A stretch of 64,000 bases of DNA from Selaginella tamariscina (GCA_003024785.1 PUQB01000716.1:30001-94000), one strand, 5' to 3'. Shown: positions 12,259 through 24,742, counted from the first letter of the stretch. The notes: a model not told the origin generated them from the sequence alone. Numbers and translations are program-made.

Positions 12259-13120
12259 CTACAACTTCCTGTCTTGTACCCCTTGATGAGCCGGACGTTG
12301 ACGATTGGCACACTCAACCGCTAAGTGTCCAAATCCTTGGCATTCAAAACACTGTATTCCACGTGCATGTTGACCACGTCCCGGCCTCCGTATCCACGAC
12401 CGTCCTCGTCCTCGTCCTCGTCGCATGGGTTGGAATGCAGCCTGTGGAATTGCAACATCTACCTCCATGGGTTGTGGATGAGCAGCTGGTGGAAGAGGGG
12501 CTGGTCCAAGCAATCCAAGTTGAATGCGAGTAGTAGAGGAGGCAGCACCATCTTCAAGTGCTTGTGCGATTTGAATAGCATCTTCCAAGTTGCCGGGCGA
12601 TGTCCACGAACAGGGACTCCTGCTGTACCAAGTACTTGATAAAAGAGCCCTTTCTTCACTACTTCGGACATGTTAGGATCCACTCGGGCCAATGGTTCTT
12701 AAAGCGGACTCCAAATTGTGCAGCTGTTTCACCACCTTTTCGCTGCAACCTTAAAACTTCATCTAATGACACAGAAGCATCGCATGACGCCCGAATGCAA
12801 TTGCCAATGCCGATAAAGATAAATCAATCGTTGCCTTGGATGCCGGGCTAGGTGTTGAACCACAAGGCAGCAGATCCTCAGGCAAGGTGGCAGCTCACGT
12901 AGTTGATGGAGGGGATCCCACTGGTGATATGCAGCCACCATACGAAAGTGTTCAACCCAAGCATGTGCATCTTCTGTAGCTGCTCCTGAGAAAGATCGGG
13001 CGAAGACGAGGATTATACCCAGTTGGATTATGGGTTCTTTGCGTTAAGACACTAAGCAATTGTTGTGTCTGAACCTGGGATTCTGCTATGGCCTGCAAAA
13101 GTTGTTCCACAGACAGCCAT
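12259..13120 (-). pseudogene. gag remnant of the old Ty3/gypsy element
   Basis: Gag-type sequence with a zinc knuckle CFECQGFGHLAVEC (CX2CX4HX4C) preceded by an Arg/Gly-rich stretch, and upstream a helical segment similar to the gag of the element at 24859-25794. Fossil, not a working gene. Confidence 0.8.
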
Positions 13121-13203
13121 AGCTAAATAAGAAGAAGAAAAAAGAAAGAAGAAGAAAGACTTAAGAAAGAAGATGAACTAGAGACTACCGGCATCTCCAC
13201 CAA

Positions 13204-13460
13204 TGAAAAGGACGTGTATTCAACCTTAAAGATACAGTACAAGATAGAAACCCTTCCTTATATACAAGGAAGCTAGGCTATTTTAAGCAACCTTGATCTA
13301 ATCCTTTTGTCCTACATGGCATCCATATTTAATTCTAATAAGTAAACTAAGTTATTTTAAGCAACCTTCAATCTAATCCTTTTGTCCTACATGGCATCCA
13401 TATTTAATTCTAATATATGTCTTGGAATATACCTAAGGTATATTCCATAGAATCCTTACA
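13204..13460 (-). repeat. 5' LTR of the old Ty3/gypsy element
   Basis: 257 bases, ending CCTTACA next to the ATTG target duplication. Contains a tandem subrepeat of about 62 bases (units built on AAGCAACCTT...TACATGGCATCC). In element orientation it reads CTTGTATATAAGGAAGGGTT, a TATA box followed by a telo-box-like AGGGTT. Confidence 0.88.
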
Positions 13461-13464
13461 ATTG

Positions 13465-14432
13465 CAAGTAAAAGAGCTTTTGTGATTAATAAATGACACG
13501 TATACGTTTTAAATAAGTTAAATATAGTTTTGAACTCAGTTTACTCTTAATTATCTTTAATAAGTTACAACTTGAAAACGGTTTAAAATTATAAGTATGA
13601 AGTATAAAATTAATTAAGATGAAAGAAAATTAAAATTATTTTCTTAATTATTATAATATCTATATTAATAAGTTATATGTTAATAACTATTAAACTGTTA
13701 AGCAAATAAATGATATATCTATATATGCATTTAAATTCATTAATAGATGTGTATACAGTAAATTTAGAAGTATGCATATGTATTGTTCACAAGTTGTTTA
13801 ATGTTTATAATTAGCTTATAAAATTAATATTTAAATTATAATTATTTACTATTTTTATGTATTATAACACGTATATCATAGTTATAATGTAAATATAATA
13901 TACTACTAAATAATTATGTTCATAGGTAGATAAATAATGTAATTTTAAAAGTTTATTTACAAAAGGAACTCTTATTTTCCCCTCAATTTAATTAATTTAA
14001 AACATCATTTCTGTGCATATGAACATATAGCATTCGTATACAGTTGTAATATCTCGCAACTTTCAAACACACAACACACAATACACCAGATACACAGATG
14101 TCGATGAGTACACATATAAACACATAACTTAGCCTCTGTAATATATTATACACCATATTTTTTTATTGAGAGAGAGCAAGAGACAGAGACAATGCATACT
14201 ATGTATACCAATGTACAGGGCAGTAGTATTTAGTATTAAGTGCCTCACGTATGTACACGTCCTGATACAATCACGCTGTTTAACAGTAAGCACGACGCAC
14301 GCACTGAGAGAAGTTAATATTCTGTTCATAACTAAAAGTTTGATAGATATAAATATGAAGTTTCATATGAATGAAAAAAACAGCCCACAGAGGGGAAATG
14401 CATTGTACCTAGAGAGCTTCCTGAAGCAATAT
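13465..14432. other. AT-rich spacer between the old retroelement and BUB3
   Basis: Simple AT-rich sequence without recognisable coding exons, RNA genes or long repeats. The right part is presumably BUB3 3' flank. Confidence 0.6.
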
Positions 14433-16456
14433 TTAGATGTTAAGCTTGGGCTTCGGTTTCACTTCGGCTTCATTAACACTTCGGACGAATATTGTATCCG
14501 GCTCGTGGCTGTAAACAGAGCAAGTTTAGCATACGTGTGTGCAGAAGTAGAAATAAATACAGAAGAGATCGACAAAAGAATACGTATTTGAGTGCACTTA
14601 CGTTTTTTCGCCCTCCTCGAATGTATAGCTTGATGCAATAGCCAGAAGCTTGCCATCACGACTAAATGAAAGTGCAGCTATATAGTTGGGTACCTCGAAT
14701 ACTGCATATATGTCATCGGTTCAGTAGATATACGCGTTGTTACGAATGCATGTAAGATATACTCATATCTGTGTGTGAGTGTCTGTGAGTGTTGCGCGTG
14801 CGTGTGTGAGAGAGAGAGAGAGACAGACAAGCAGACAGACAGACAGAAAGATCGACCGACCTGGTAAAGCCTCTTCTTGTTGTTTCCATCCCATACGTTC
14901 ACATAACCGTCACAGCCTCCCGTGGCAAAGGTTCCATACCTGTGCAGTTAATTAAACGTGTTTCCGTAAGCTAATCTCCATTAACCGGCACGCAGCGGGC
15001 GTGCACGCACATAAAAAAAGCACTTACACGGGATGGAAAGCGATGGCATTTACAGGATAAACAGTGTCACGGCCAGCTTCTGAGTTGCGATGGCACTTGA
15101 ACGCATATCTGTTTATAAAACGATAAGAGTTAGTACATACACACGCACGCACACACAACACACGCACTTTCACTTAAAAAACAAATGATCTTGATACTTC
15201 GGGAAAAAACAAATAATCAACTTACTTTTTTGCCTGGCCCGTCTCAGACATGTCGAAGAACTCCATAGCTACTCGGGCCTTCCACCGAGCTCAGAGCATA
15301 ACCTTGATAATAAATCATGAGCATATACATATCTGTGTATATACATACGAGTACTTGCGTATATTTTGAAAAAGAAATACGTGTATACCCACAATAAAAG
15401 CACACCTGTGCCATTGGGATAGCATCGGACGCATCTCGTTTGATATTTAGAGAAGATTCGCGTTGCTGTTCAGGGCGAGACATGTTACGTAAATCATACA
15501 CATTGATGTGCCTGGCTGCGGTTGCTACTACCAAGTGTGGAAATACTAATGACATGGAATACACCCTCTCGGCTGTTCGTGAGTTCCCAGTGGTGCCTTG
15601 TCCCCGAAAACTCTCGCATCCCAACACCTTAAGGTCTTGTCCCAGCTGCCCGTTATCACCTGACCTGCACTTAAACATTTTTTAACATCATTCAATGTTA
15701 TATGTTTGTCTACAACGTTTCAGCCTCGTAAATGTATTGCACGTTTTTAAGAATCAATACTCTGACATACCCGTATGGTGAGAATACTCAATACAACGAA
15801 CAGCAGCATCGTGGGAACCCAAGATATCCTCCCTACCAGTGTTAAAATCGTACCTATACAAAAGAAAGGTTGTCAGCTCTGTGTATATCTTACTACACAA
15901 GGAAAATTTTGTACCTCAAAGCGAAAACAATTGTTGGGTTGCACACATGCACACGGACAACAAACGCACACCATAAACACAAACACACAAAATGCACTTT
16001 AACGAGATGTGCTATAGATATTAAGATAAATTATATTGCATATGTTTGTGTCGTGTGGGTATATACCTTCTGACGGTGCAATCTGCACTGGCGCTGAAAC
16101 CAGAGTTATCATCATGGAAGCAGCAATCGAGAACAGGGCCTCTGTGTTCAAAATGTCCTTTCAATACATTGGCGCTGGCATCATAGAGACGGACCTTCTG
16201 CAAGAATCCATAGATTTGATATCAAAAAGAGAGATTTTGCAAAGAATCGACACGGAATAAGAAGATTTGTGCAAGGAATCAATTGATTCTAGCGTTGTGT
16301 TAAAAACACGAGAAATGCGATTCAAGAGAGAACTTACACAATCCCAAGAAGAAACGAGGAATGATCGCTGTGATTGGAGAAGCGCAGATTAGAAATGCCG
16401 TCGGGAGGCGGCGAGTTGAGCTCCCTTCCTGCTCCTCCGCCGACGGCGCCCATCAT
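14433..16456 (-). CDS. BUB3: BUB3 WD40 spindle-checkpoint protein
   Basis: BUB3 is a WD40 propeller that binds GLEBS motifs of BUB1/BUBR1-type proteins at kinetochores; plant BUB3.1/3.2 serve the checkpoint and phragmoplast. Exons on the minus strand give [19 protein letters not shown] (start ATG at 16456 or 16453), [40 protein letters not shown] (16195-16075), [12 protein letters not shown] (about 15830), [20 protein letters not shown] with [20 protein letters not shown] (15590-15430), [19 protein letters not shown] (15100-15030), [20 protein letters not shown] (14935-14870), [20 protein letters not shown] (14690-14600) and the end [19 protein letters not shown] (about 14490-14433). These are blocks of the plant BUB3 sequence in order. 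The first exon lacks one base where DHLLVSSWD is expected, and the middle exons also shift. Confidence 0.92.
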
Positions 16457-19400
16457 CGCCAGGAACACAGGAACCCTAAAGCTAGGGTTTTGCCCGGAGG
16501 GAAAAAATGGCACGTTTAAAACTGTTTGAGTTTTTTAAAGTTAGTTAGGTAGCTTTCATCATTATTATGGTTGCAGTTGAATGCTCGTTTTAAAAGAATT
16601 TCCATATTTCTTCCTTTGCTAACAGAATGTTCTTCTCTTCTAAGTATATTCCGTCTTTTATTCTCTGTTTAGTGTATATCCTATATTTCTTTGCATCAAT
16701 TTTATATACGTAATTTGATCAATTTTACGGCCCCTCCCTTAATCACATTTTATTAAGTTAATTATTTTAGCGATTTTATATACGTTAAAAGAGGATATAA
16801 ATGAAAAAGACCTCTAAGGTTAATGCATTTTATACGGTATATATAAATTTTCTTAAATACATGTTTTTTTTTTTTTTTTTAAATTTTTAGTATTTGCCAG
16901 TTAATTAAGTTTTAATTAATTACCAAAAATTACATATTCATTAATTTGACACTTTCTATGGTGTCATATTATTAATAATATATAAAATAATACTTATAAA
17001 TATTAATAATGTTTTAAAAAGATTATGAGCATATTTCAAAAGTTCACATCGATTTTATATATTCACATATAAGAAAAAAAATTAAAAATACATATTTTTA
17101 ATTTAAACAATACTAAGTAAATAATTAATAATATTTCAAAATTCATATATAGCCTCAGATTAATTAATAAATGATTAAAAGGGGGTTGTATATCATAATT
17201 GTCCCAATTTTACCTATTATTTAATCTAGACACATGTGTAAGTTCCTAAGAAATGATTTTAACATACATAAACTTATTAAGTTAAATTATTAATCATAAT
17301 CCAATAAAGGTTAATGTTAATTAAATTGTAATAAGGATAATTGATATATTTTGTTAGAATAAATATTAAAAATTCACTTTAATTCCATATGAAACAAACA
17401 ATAATAATACACTTTAACTCATATTTACATAGTAAAACACACTGGTTACACAACGTGGAGGAATATAATTTTTAATGTTCATGTGACAAATTATGTTGCA
17501 AAACCGTTTAATAATGATTATGTACTTATAAACTTAAGAATGTTTTTATTAATAAAAATTGAGAATTTAATGTTGTTATTTTTATTTAAAACTAATCTAA
17601 AGACCTAAAATCTCTTATTGATTCAAATTTTATTACTCTATATGCTTCATTTCAAAATTAAGTTAAAATTCATTCTTTTTCATAATTATTAAAAAATAAT
17701 TATCAAAACATTGATTAAAATAAAGAACAAAAATAAATCTTCTTAATATGTTATCAATTGTCTTGGTATGTTATTAATTAATTTAGATAAAATTATCATA
17801 AAATAATTACGATGTCTTGTTTTGATATGTTATTAATTAATTTAAATAAGTAATTATGATGCCTTTCTCATATGAATTTAAGTTATTATTTTATGAATTA
17901 TTCATTATGTATTTGTTAAATTTGCCATTGTTCAACCTTTTTTTAATATATTACGTCATTGCTCAACCTTTTTCTTAATACATTAAGGCAGCTACATTTA
18001 ATATTATTCGTTAAAAATTTATTTAGTTCTTGAGTTTAAAAATCATAAACTCAATAATTATGAAATTAAATTTTAAAATGCTTTTTATGTCCTTAAGAAG
18101 CAATAAATTAAATTTTAAAAAATTAATTAAATAAGAAAAAAATAATTAACCTAAAATTGTTAAGCTATAAATTAAAATTGGCCAAATTCTAAAATTATCA
18201 CGTGTTATGATTCTAATATGATAAGAATGGTAATATTAATATCATTTATTATATAAAATTCTTGATATTACAAGTGTAATGCGCTTTTGTGTTAAGTGGT
18301 GATAAGAATAAAAAGGATAAGATGACTTAAGTAAATTACACTAATATGCACCTTAATGAAGAATTATTAACATTAATATGATTTATTTTAAAAAATTATA
18401 CACTAATTAGGTCAATAAACATGCTTAATGTATATTAATTATTATTTATTAATTTATTTAAAGATTAGCACAACACTATGGTTAAAAATTAAAATTTTAA
18501 AATCCATTATCATTAATTTAATTAAGCTCGATAAATTAAAATTAAGGTTTAAACAAAACAAGTGAAGTTTCTAACATAAATTTTTTAAACATTTCCTAGT
18601 GATAATAATGTTTATTTTTTAACTTTAATTCTTATTATAAACCTTTATATAGTATTATGTTTTAATAAAGAAACATTAAGAATAGAAAAGAGAATAACAA
18701 AATTTTAAAAATAAAAAATTTTAAAAATAAAATTAAGAAATAATAAAAAATTAAAGAAAAAATAAAATTTAAGTAAAAAAAAATTTAAATAAAAAAAAGT
18801 AAAAGATGGTATGAAAGACAAAAAAATGAATTAGAAAAGAATATAAAAATCGTTGTTATTATAAAATAGATTTTCTTTTTTCTTAAATGTTATTTTTTTT
18901 TACCTTTTTCTTATTGGGCTACTGTTTTTTTATTATTTACTCTATTTGAATGTAATTTTTCAATTTAAATCATTTATTTTCTTTATTACTCTTTATAACA
19001 TTTCACTTCTTAATATTCTTTTACTTTATTGTATGAACAGTTTACATATTTTTTTTAAAAAAAATTAGTTAATTAAATTCTACATTACTAATTAAAATGA
19101 AAAGTTTAAACATTAATTAAAATGAAAAAAAATTATAAAAAAGATACAAAAAAGGGGAAAAAATGATATTAAAAAACAACATTAAAACTAGTGTTAATAA
19201 AGAAAAATTACCACAAAGCACAACCTCAAAAATTAAGAATTTTAAAACACTCAAATAAAAATAAAAATTTTAAAATCTTTTAAAATGGGATATTAATAAT
19301 ATCTAAAGACTTTATAATTATATACATAAAATCTTAATTTGACTTCCTATAAATGAATAGTCTTTTAATATTTTATAATTAATTAATCACTTTTAATTAC

Positions 19401-19901
19401 CTCTTGTATAAAATAATCGTTTAAAATGTTTTTACAATTTTTATTTACAATTTTTTATTCATCAACACGATGTTTTAATATTACCTCTTGTATAAATGAT
19501 TATTTTAGTGTTTTGAGGAGTTTTTAATTTTTTTAAAATTTAGAAAGAGAGTTTATTTTTTATTTTTAAATTATATATTACATAGTTTAATTTTGAATAT
19601 GAATATGAAATATATTACATTATATTAAAACAACATTGCCCATTTAAAATTAACATTTTAGATATAGAAATAATATTTTAAGTTTAAGTTTAAATTGGAA
19701 ATTTTCATCTTAACCATAATCTCACTGCTTATATACACTTAAATATTAAATTTAAAGCTTATATTTAAAAATGAACTTAACAATAATATTGTTAATGTTA
19801 AAGTGAATAATCTAATTTCTTCATAATCTTTTCGCCATAACCCGTTTAAAATATACTATGTATTAGGTTAAAGGTAGCTTAGGTAAAATAAGGGTTAGGT
19901 T
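16457..19901. other. AT-rich spacer of 3.4 kb, no gene seen
   Basis: Extremely AT-rich (runs of TTAATTAA, poly-A and poly-T). The first 60 bases hold the BUB3 leader with AACCCTAAAG and TAGGGTTTTG telo-box-like motifs. Beyond that no credible ORF, tRNA or terminal-repeat element was found; small direct repeats such as TGTTATTAATTAATTTA (near 17770 and 17826) occur. Confidence 0.6.
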
Positions 19902-21081
19902 ATGGCTATGGATATGGAAGATTTGACGTCCGAATACGAGGGAGAAGACGATGGGCCTCTAGATTCGAGATCGAAGCGTGTGGAGAGGAAGGCGGCGATG
20001 TGTTTGAAAGGGCGTGTCTGGATATGGATGCGCCGGCGACTTCGTTTTGCAGGGTCTACAAAGTTCACGACTGGAGTAGGCAGGTAGTTGGTCTCGACGA
20101 TCCGACTTCGCAGGCTAGTTCTAGTGCGGCATTCAGAGCTCACCCATCTCTGAATGTGGATTTTGCGGTGGGCTCAGTGTTTCGAGGGAGGAAGAGAGGG
20201 CCAGGACTACCAACAACCTACTTCTCGTGTTTTGTGCTCTCTCCGCCATTTGACAAGGAAGGTAGACTGCACTTTGTTTGTGTCACTGCTGGACACTGTT
20301 ATAGTGACGATATTGAGTCCGTGGAAGGGTGTTTGGAACGGCCACGGAGAAGGATTTCAACGGCGCAGGGTTCAAATGTCCAACATTTCCTATCCATCAA
20401 TTGCGCACCAGTACAGTGGATCTTGCCTTTTTTGAGGTTGCCTCGATAAGCTCCCCAGATATTTCTCCGTCTTGCTTCCGTGCTCCCCGGACGGATGCGA
20501 TGCGGTGGCAGGGTTTGGGTATCCTGCATCATCACCACCTTGCGGAAGGCAAAGGAAGAGCTGATAGATGGCAAAGAGAACCATGGGGTATGGGACGCCT
20601 ACAAGAGCATCGTCAGGGGGGAATCGAAGAAGCACGAGATGCTGTGGGATACATTTCAGCCTTTAGATGTGGCGAGTTTATCTGTTCCCCTGACGTGTAG
20701 CTGAGCTCGGGAGAAGCTTCAGCTGCGGACTTCTACGCTCCCTGGTAACAGTGGTGGTCCGGTGATGCGAGCTGGGTGGAGTCTCAGGGTACTTTGTTGG
20801 GGTTCACCGGAGCGGCGATCTGCACACGGATCGGAACTCGCGACCTCAACGGATTCTGCAGTGTTTGTGGAGTTTTATCGACGGTCTGTTCTACCTCATA
20901 TTCCAGGTGAGAAGATGTCGTTTGGACCGGAAGAAACATGGGGCCTTTTGTACAGTGGCTGCAGAAGCACGGTCTGCATGACACCTGGAAGCTTGCACAT
21001 GTAAAGAAGAGGCGTCGGGAACAAGCAGCGGACGCAACCTCCATATCCATTTCGACTGGAAGTTCTAACGTACTTTCTTAG
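19902..21081 (+). CDS. Intronless trypsin-like serine protease domain protein, unknown function
   Basis: Reads MAMDMEDLTSEYEGEDDGP at the start, then FERACLDMDAPATSFCRVYK, HPSLNVDFAVGSVFRGRKRG and FVCVTAGHCYSDDIES. The last block carries the TA(G)HC catalytic-His motif of chymotrypsin-fold proteases. STVDLAFFEV (about 20415) fits the catalytic Asp block and LPGNSGGPVM (about 20740) is the catalytic-Ser block GNSGGP. The C-terminus WLQKHGLHDTWKLAHVKKRR is basic and could be a nuclear signal. Length would be near 390 residues. No intron is needed, unlike all long neighbours, and the GC content is clearly above the flanks. The frame changes about four or five times, so this is either a decaying gene or a victim of consensus indels. 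The exact family is not recognised; Deg/HtrA-type and viral-type proteases are alternatives. Confidence 0.6.
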
Positions 21082-21268
21082 TGGCTGGAAAGGCATATTC
21101 TGTAGAATATTTTTTTTGTTTTCAAGAATATAAATATGTAATTTTAAACTTTAATAAAAGAATGAATTTTAGGTATACTTAAGGGTTTAGGGTTTGCTGG
21201 CAAAGTTAGGGTTCTTGGCGCAGCCGCCATAAACTCTCTTAAACCCTGGATTGCGCCAGACGGTCTCG

Positions 21269-23831
21269 ATGCTGGTTCTGTTCGAGACGCCCGTAGGCTT
21301 TGCGCTCTTCAAAGTTCAAGACGAATCCAAGCTTTCTTCAGTAGATGTAAGTTTTCCATAAATCTATTTTTTCTCTAAACTCTGGTTTACATGAGCTTTC
21401 TCGGTTTTTCTGCAATTTTCTAGACATTGGCAAGTTATTTGAGACCCAGAATCCGCCAAAGGGTAAGCATTTCATGTTTTTCTCTGAGGTTATCTGAGAA
21501 AATGGGTTTTTTTTGGTACAGATTGTTAATCTTAAAGCGTTTCAAAAGTTCGAAGACACAGCGGAGGCACTTGGAGCTGCCACAGCCATTGTTGACAGTA
21601 AGTTGAGCAGAGCCTTCGCAAGTTTCTCAAGACGGAATGCCAAGGTCAGACGTTGGCTATTGCCGACTCCAAGCTTGGCAGAATCATCACAGAAAAACTC
21701 GTAAGCTCTTAATACGCCTTGAATGTTATATGCGATAATTATCATTGGGGGGATATTGTTATGTTATTGTGTTGTAATTTCTATGCACTTAATCTCAGTT
21801 ATACGAGGGTGCTATACTATATACATGATTAAATGTTGTCATGATGTTACAGGACATAGAATGTGTACACAACAATTCGGTAATGGAACTAATGAGGGGA
21901 TTGAGGTACCAACTTGGAGAGCTCATTGAAGGACTTAAGACTCAAGATTTGGCACCAATGAGCCTTGGTCTGTCACACAGCCTCTGCAGATATACTCTGA
22001 AGTTTAGTCCGGACAAAGTGCGTAATTTAGCTTTCATTCAGTTGATAAACACATATGTATATGACTGGTACATTGTTTACACAGGTTGATACGATGGTTG
22101 TTCAAGCAATTGGGTTACTCGATGATCTTGACAAGGAGCTGAATACATACAGCATGCGGATCAAAGAGTGGTATGGATGGTTCCCAGAGCTACAGAAGAA
22201 TTGTGGATAACGTTCAATATGCTAAAGCTGTGAAACTCATGGGCAACCGGACCAATTCACTTAACCTTGACTTCTCCGAGGTATTTGCACTTGTCATTCT
22301 TTTAATAACACCAGGATTATGCGATACTAGACTCATATTACGGTTCTTTATACAGTTCTTAAAAGAGGAAGTAGAAGCCGAATTGAAAGACGCTGTTCCA
22401 GTGTCCATGGGAACGGACATTAGTATTGAGGTATGATACCATTAAACAATTTTGTGATCAGGTCTCTCTTTCTCTCTCTCTCTCTCTCTCTCCCACATAC
22501 ACAGACACGCTCACTTGTAAATCTCTATATATCAGGTGATATCGCTCTCAGAATACCGTGCACAGCTCTTCGATTATCTTAGAAGCAGGATGAAGGCAAT
22601 TGCGCCAAACTTAACTGTACTTGTCGGTGAACTCGTTGGTGCTCGATTGATATCACATGCTGGTAGTCTCGTTACCTCCAAGCAGCCTTCAAAGTACTGT
22701 ACAAATACTCGGTGCTGAGAAGGTAAACGTGTCTCTTTGTGTTTCCTTGTGTGGATAACTCTTATATATTCGTTTGTGTGCAGGCATTGTTCAGGGCATT
22801 GAAAACGAAGCACAATACGCCGAAGTATGGGTTGATATACCATGCAACGTTAGTTGGGCAAGCGCCAACCAAGTTCAAGGGAAAGATCGCGCGGGTTTTA
22901 GCTGCAAAGACCTCTCTTTCAATTCGTTATGATGCCCTTGGAGAAAGTCAAGATGCTAATATCGGCCTTGAACACCGTTTAAAGGTATTTCGCTGGAAGT
23001 ATACATATTTAGTCCAGGAGAATATTGTCACCACTATCTATAAACATATGTAGTTGTATATATATATTTGTTTTTATACCAGGTCGAATCACGGTTAAGG
23101 CAACTAGAAGGAAGGGCACTTGGAAAGGCAAGTGGTGCAGCTAAGGGCAAAGGCCAGATACAGGCTTATGATAAGGACCGCAAGAAGGACACTCCGGGCT
23201 TACTAACTGCTGCAAAGGTGAGTTTCATTTGTTTTATGTAGTCCATCTATTCTCTCTCTCGGACACATGGTGACGTTGTTTCTTTGTATGTAGACATACG
23301 AAGTAGATGCGGACGTGACAATTGGGACGAGTAAAAAGGACAAAAAGGAGAAAAAGAAGAAACAAAGAGAGGAGGAGCCTGTAGCCGAGGAGCCACCAAA
23401 GAAGAAGAAGAAGAAATCCTCCCCTGCCGAACAAACAACTGAGCAAACCCCTGTAGCAGCAGCACCATCCGAACAAGGTAAACTCAATATGCATACTATG
23501 TCCATATGTAGTTGTGTGTGTTTTACTTTACTCAGTTGACACAGATAATGTTGTATTATTACTGTCTCTCTACATAAACTACTGTAAGTTAGTAAACTGC
23601 GTACACATTTTATAATAATGTTAATATGTAGGTGAGGAGAAGAAGAAGAAAAAGAAGAAAAACAAAGGGGAGGCAGCTGTAGCAGAGGCAGTAACCGAGC
23701 CTGAAACCGAGGCGAAAACAGAGAGCAAGAAGGATAAGAAGAAGAAGAAGAAAGAAGAGGAGCTGAGGAGGAAACAGCAGTGGCAGCGGGTTCATCGAAG
23801 AAAGAAGAAACGCAAAGCTGCTGAAACGTAA
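21269..23831 (+). CDS. NOP58: NOP58/NOP5 box C/D snoRNP core protein
   Basis: NOP58 pairs with NOP56 on box C/D snoRNAs for rRNA 2'-O-methylation in the nucleolus. Exon 1 (21269-21346) reads [20 protein letters not shown]; later exons give [53 protein letters not shown] with [20 protein letters not shown] (21850-22020), [20 protein letters not shown] (22085-22145), [40 protein letters not shown] then [20 protein letters not shown] (the Nop domain, 22540-22675), [20 protein letters not shown] (22785-22840) and the Lys/Glu-rich tail typical of NOP58 ([13 protein letters not shown], 23325-23831). One base is missing where GLRKFL is expected (near 21615), and the exon ending ILGAEK also shifts. 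TTTAGGGTTT telo-boxes at 21185-21215 fit a ribosome-biogenesis promoter. Confidence 0.95.
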
Positions 23832-24441
23832 ATCACTTATTCTCTTTCTTTATTAATGTTGAGTGACTTAATTAATAAGCATAATATAACGTAATTCAGA
23901 GCTTAAGCAGGTTGACTCGTTTATATAGATGCCTGTCGTATATTCATGTCGTATAGATGCATATATCTATGTATTTTATAGGTGCCTGTCGTATACAGAG
24001 AGGCATATATCTATGTATATTTATAACATGTATATATACACATACACGTGGACTTAATGAATACACATTAGTACATTGGAAAGTATTCTTATTTAAATCT
24101 TTTCACACATCCATACATATATCTATGTATATTTATATATTTAAATATACATGTCGTATATATATATATATATATTTATATAGATGCCTGTCGTATATAG
24201 GCATGATATATACATAGATATCAAGATATATAGATAAAGGTATATCCATATGTGACTTAACAACGAGAATTTCAATGTGAGACTTGAAACTGCGATCGTT
24301 GTGTAGTGTAAATTATTAATATTTTGGAAATTGTTTTTAATTAGATGGGTTAATTATATATATATATTATATATATATATAAACGGTTTTAACTTTACTT
24401 ATAAATTTGAGAATAACTTTCTTTGTTATCTTCTGTGTTGA
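23832..24441. repeat. Spacer with repeated GATGCCTGTCGTATA motifs
   Basis: Between NOP58 and tRNA-Asn, the motif TAGATGCCTGTCGTATA or close variants recurs near 23927, 23978 and 24181, with shorter ATGTCGTATA copies near 23946 and 24150 and repeated ATATATCTATGTATATTTAT. It looks like a short degenerate tandem array. No gene seen. Confidence 0.65.
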
Positions 24442-24515
24442 GCTGGAATAGCTCAGCTGGCTAGAGCATATGGCTGTTAACCATAAGGTCGAAGGTTCAA
24501 ACCCTCCTTCCAGCG
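24442..24515 (+). tRNA. tRNA-Asn (GTT)
   Basis: 74 bases starting GCTGGAATAGCTCAGCTGGC and ending CCTCCTTCCAGCG. Acceptor GCTGGAA pairs with TTCCAGC; A box TAGCTCAGCTGG and B box GGTTCAAACC are present. The anticodon loop CTGTTAACC gives GTT, reading AAC/AAU. T-rich sequence follows (TTATTTTTAT). The enzyme that charges it is encoded about 16 kb to the left. Confidence 0.95.
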
Positions 24516-24561
24516 TAAATTTATTTTTATATTATAAATATTAAATTTAGATATATAATAC

Positions 24562-24721
24562 TGTAGATCCACGTGTACGGCTGCATGTGCACATACTATT
24601 ATTAGCGTAGTGGATTTTGATAGCCGTCGGATTGGATTCAATCTGGACCACTCGCTCTTGTATATAAGTTAGGGTTTCTGAACTAATGGATATACACATT
24701 TCTATATTCCGAGCTCTCACA
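24562..24721 (+). repeat. 5' LTR of the young Ty3/gypsy element
   Basis: TGTAGATCCACGTG... to ...GAGCTCTCACA. Contains CTTGTATATAAG followed by TTAGGGTTTCTG (24658-24680), a TATA box and telo-box that also occur in the otherwise different LTR of the old element. Confidence 0.95.
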
Positions 24722-24742
24722 TTGGTGGAGGTGAGGGGCACC
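24722..24742 (+). other. Primer-binding-site-like stretch
   Basis: TTGGTGGAGGTGAGGGG directly after the 5' LTR. The old element has TTGGTGGAGATGCCGG at the same place. The shared TGGTGGAG start is not the initiator-Met type (TGGTATCAGAG); the primer tRNA was not identified. Confidence 0.55.

Larger units (their letters stand above)
8824..13460 (-). mobile_element. Old, broken Ty3/gypsy LTR retrotransposon, non-chromodomain type
   Basis: About 4.64 kb, transcribed leftwards. It is bounded by related but diverged LTRs (8824-9039 and 13204-13460) and a 4-base target duplication ATTG (8820-8823 and 13461-13464). Just inside the right (5') LTR is a PBS-like TTGGTGGAGATGCCGG; just inside the left (3') LTR is a purine tract. 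Gag, protease, reverse transcriptase, RNase H and integrase segments lie in the normal Ty3/gypsy order. It is broken in many places (on the order of ten or more) and the LTRs differ by many substitutions and a length change, so it is clearly older than the element at 24562-29431. Proteins and PBS place the two in the same lineage. It sits between AsnRS and BUB3, in AsnRS orientation. Confidence 0.92.

Noticed and set aside
9600-12851. Plus-strand ORFs of 60-111 codons
   Set aside because: Antisense to gag/pol of the old Ty3/gypsy element; no independent similarity.
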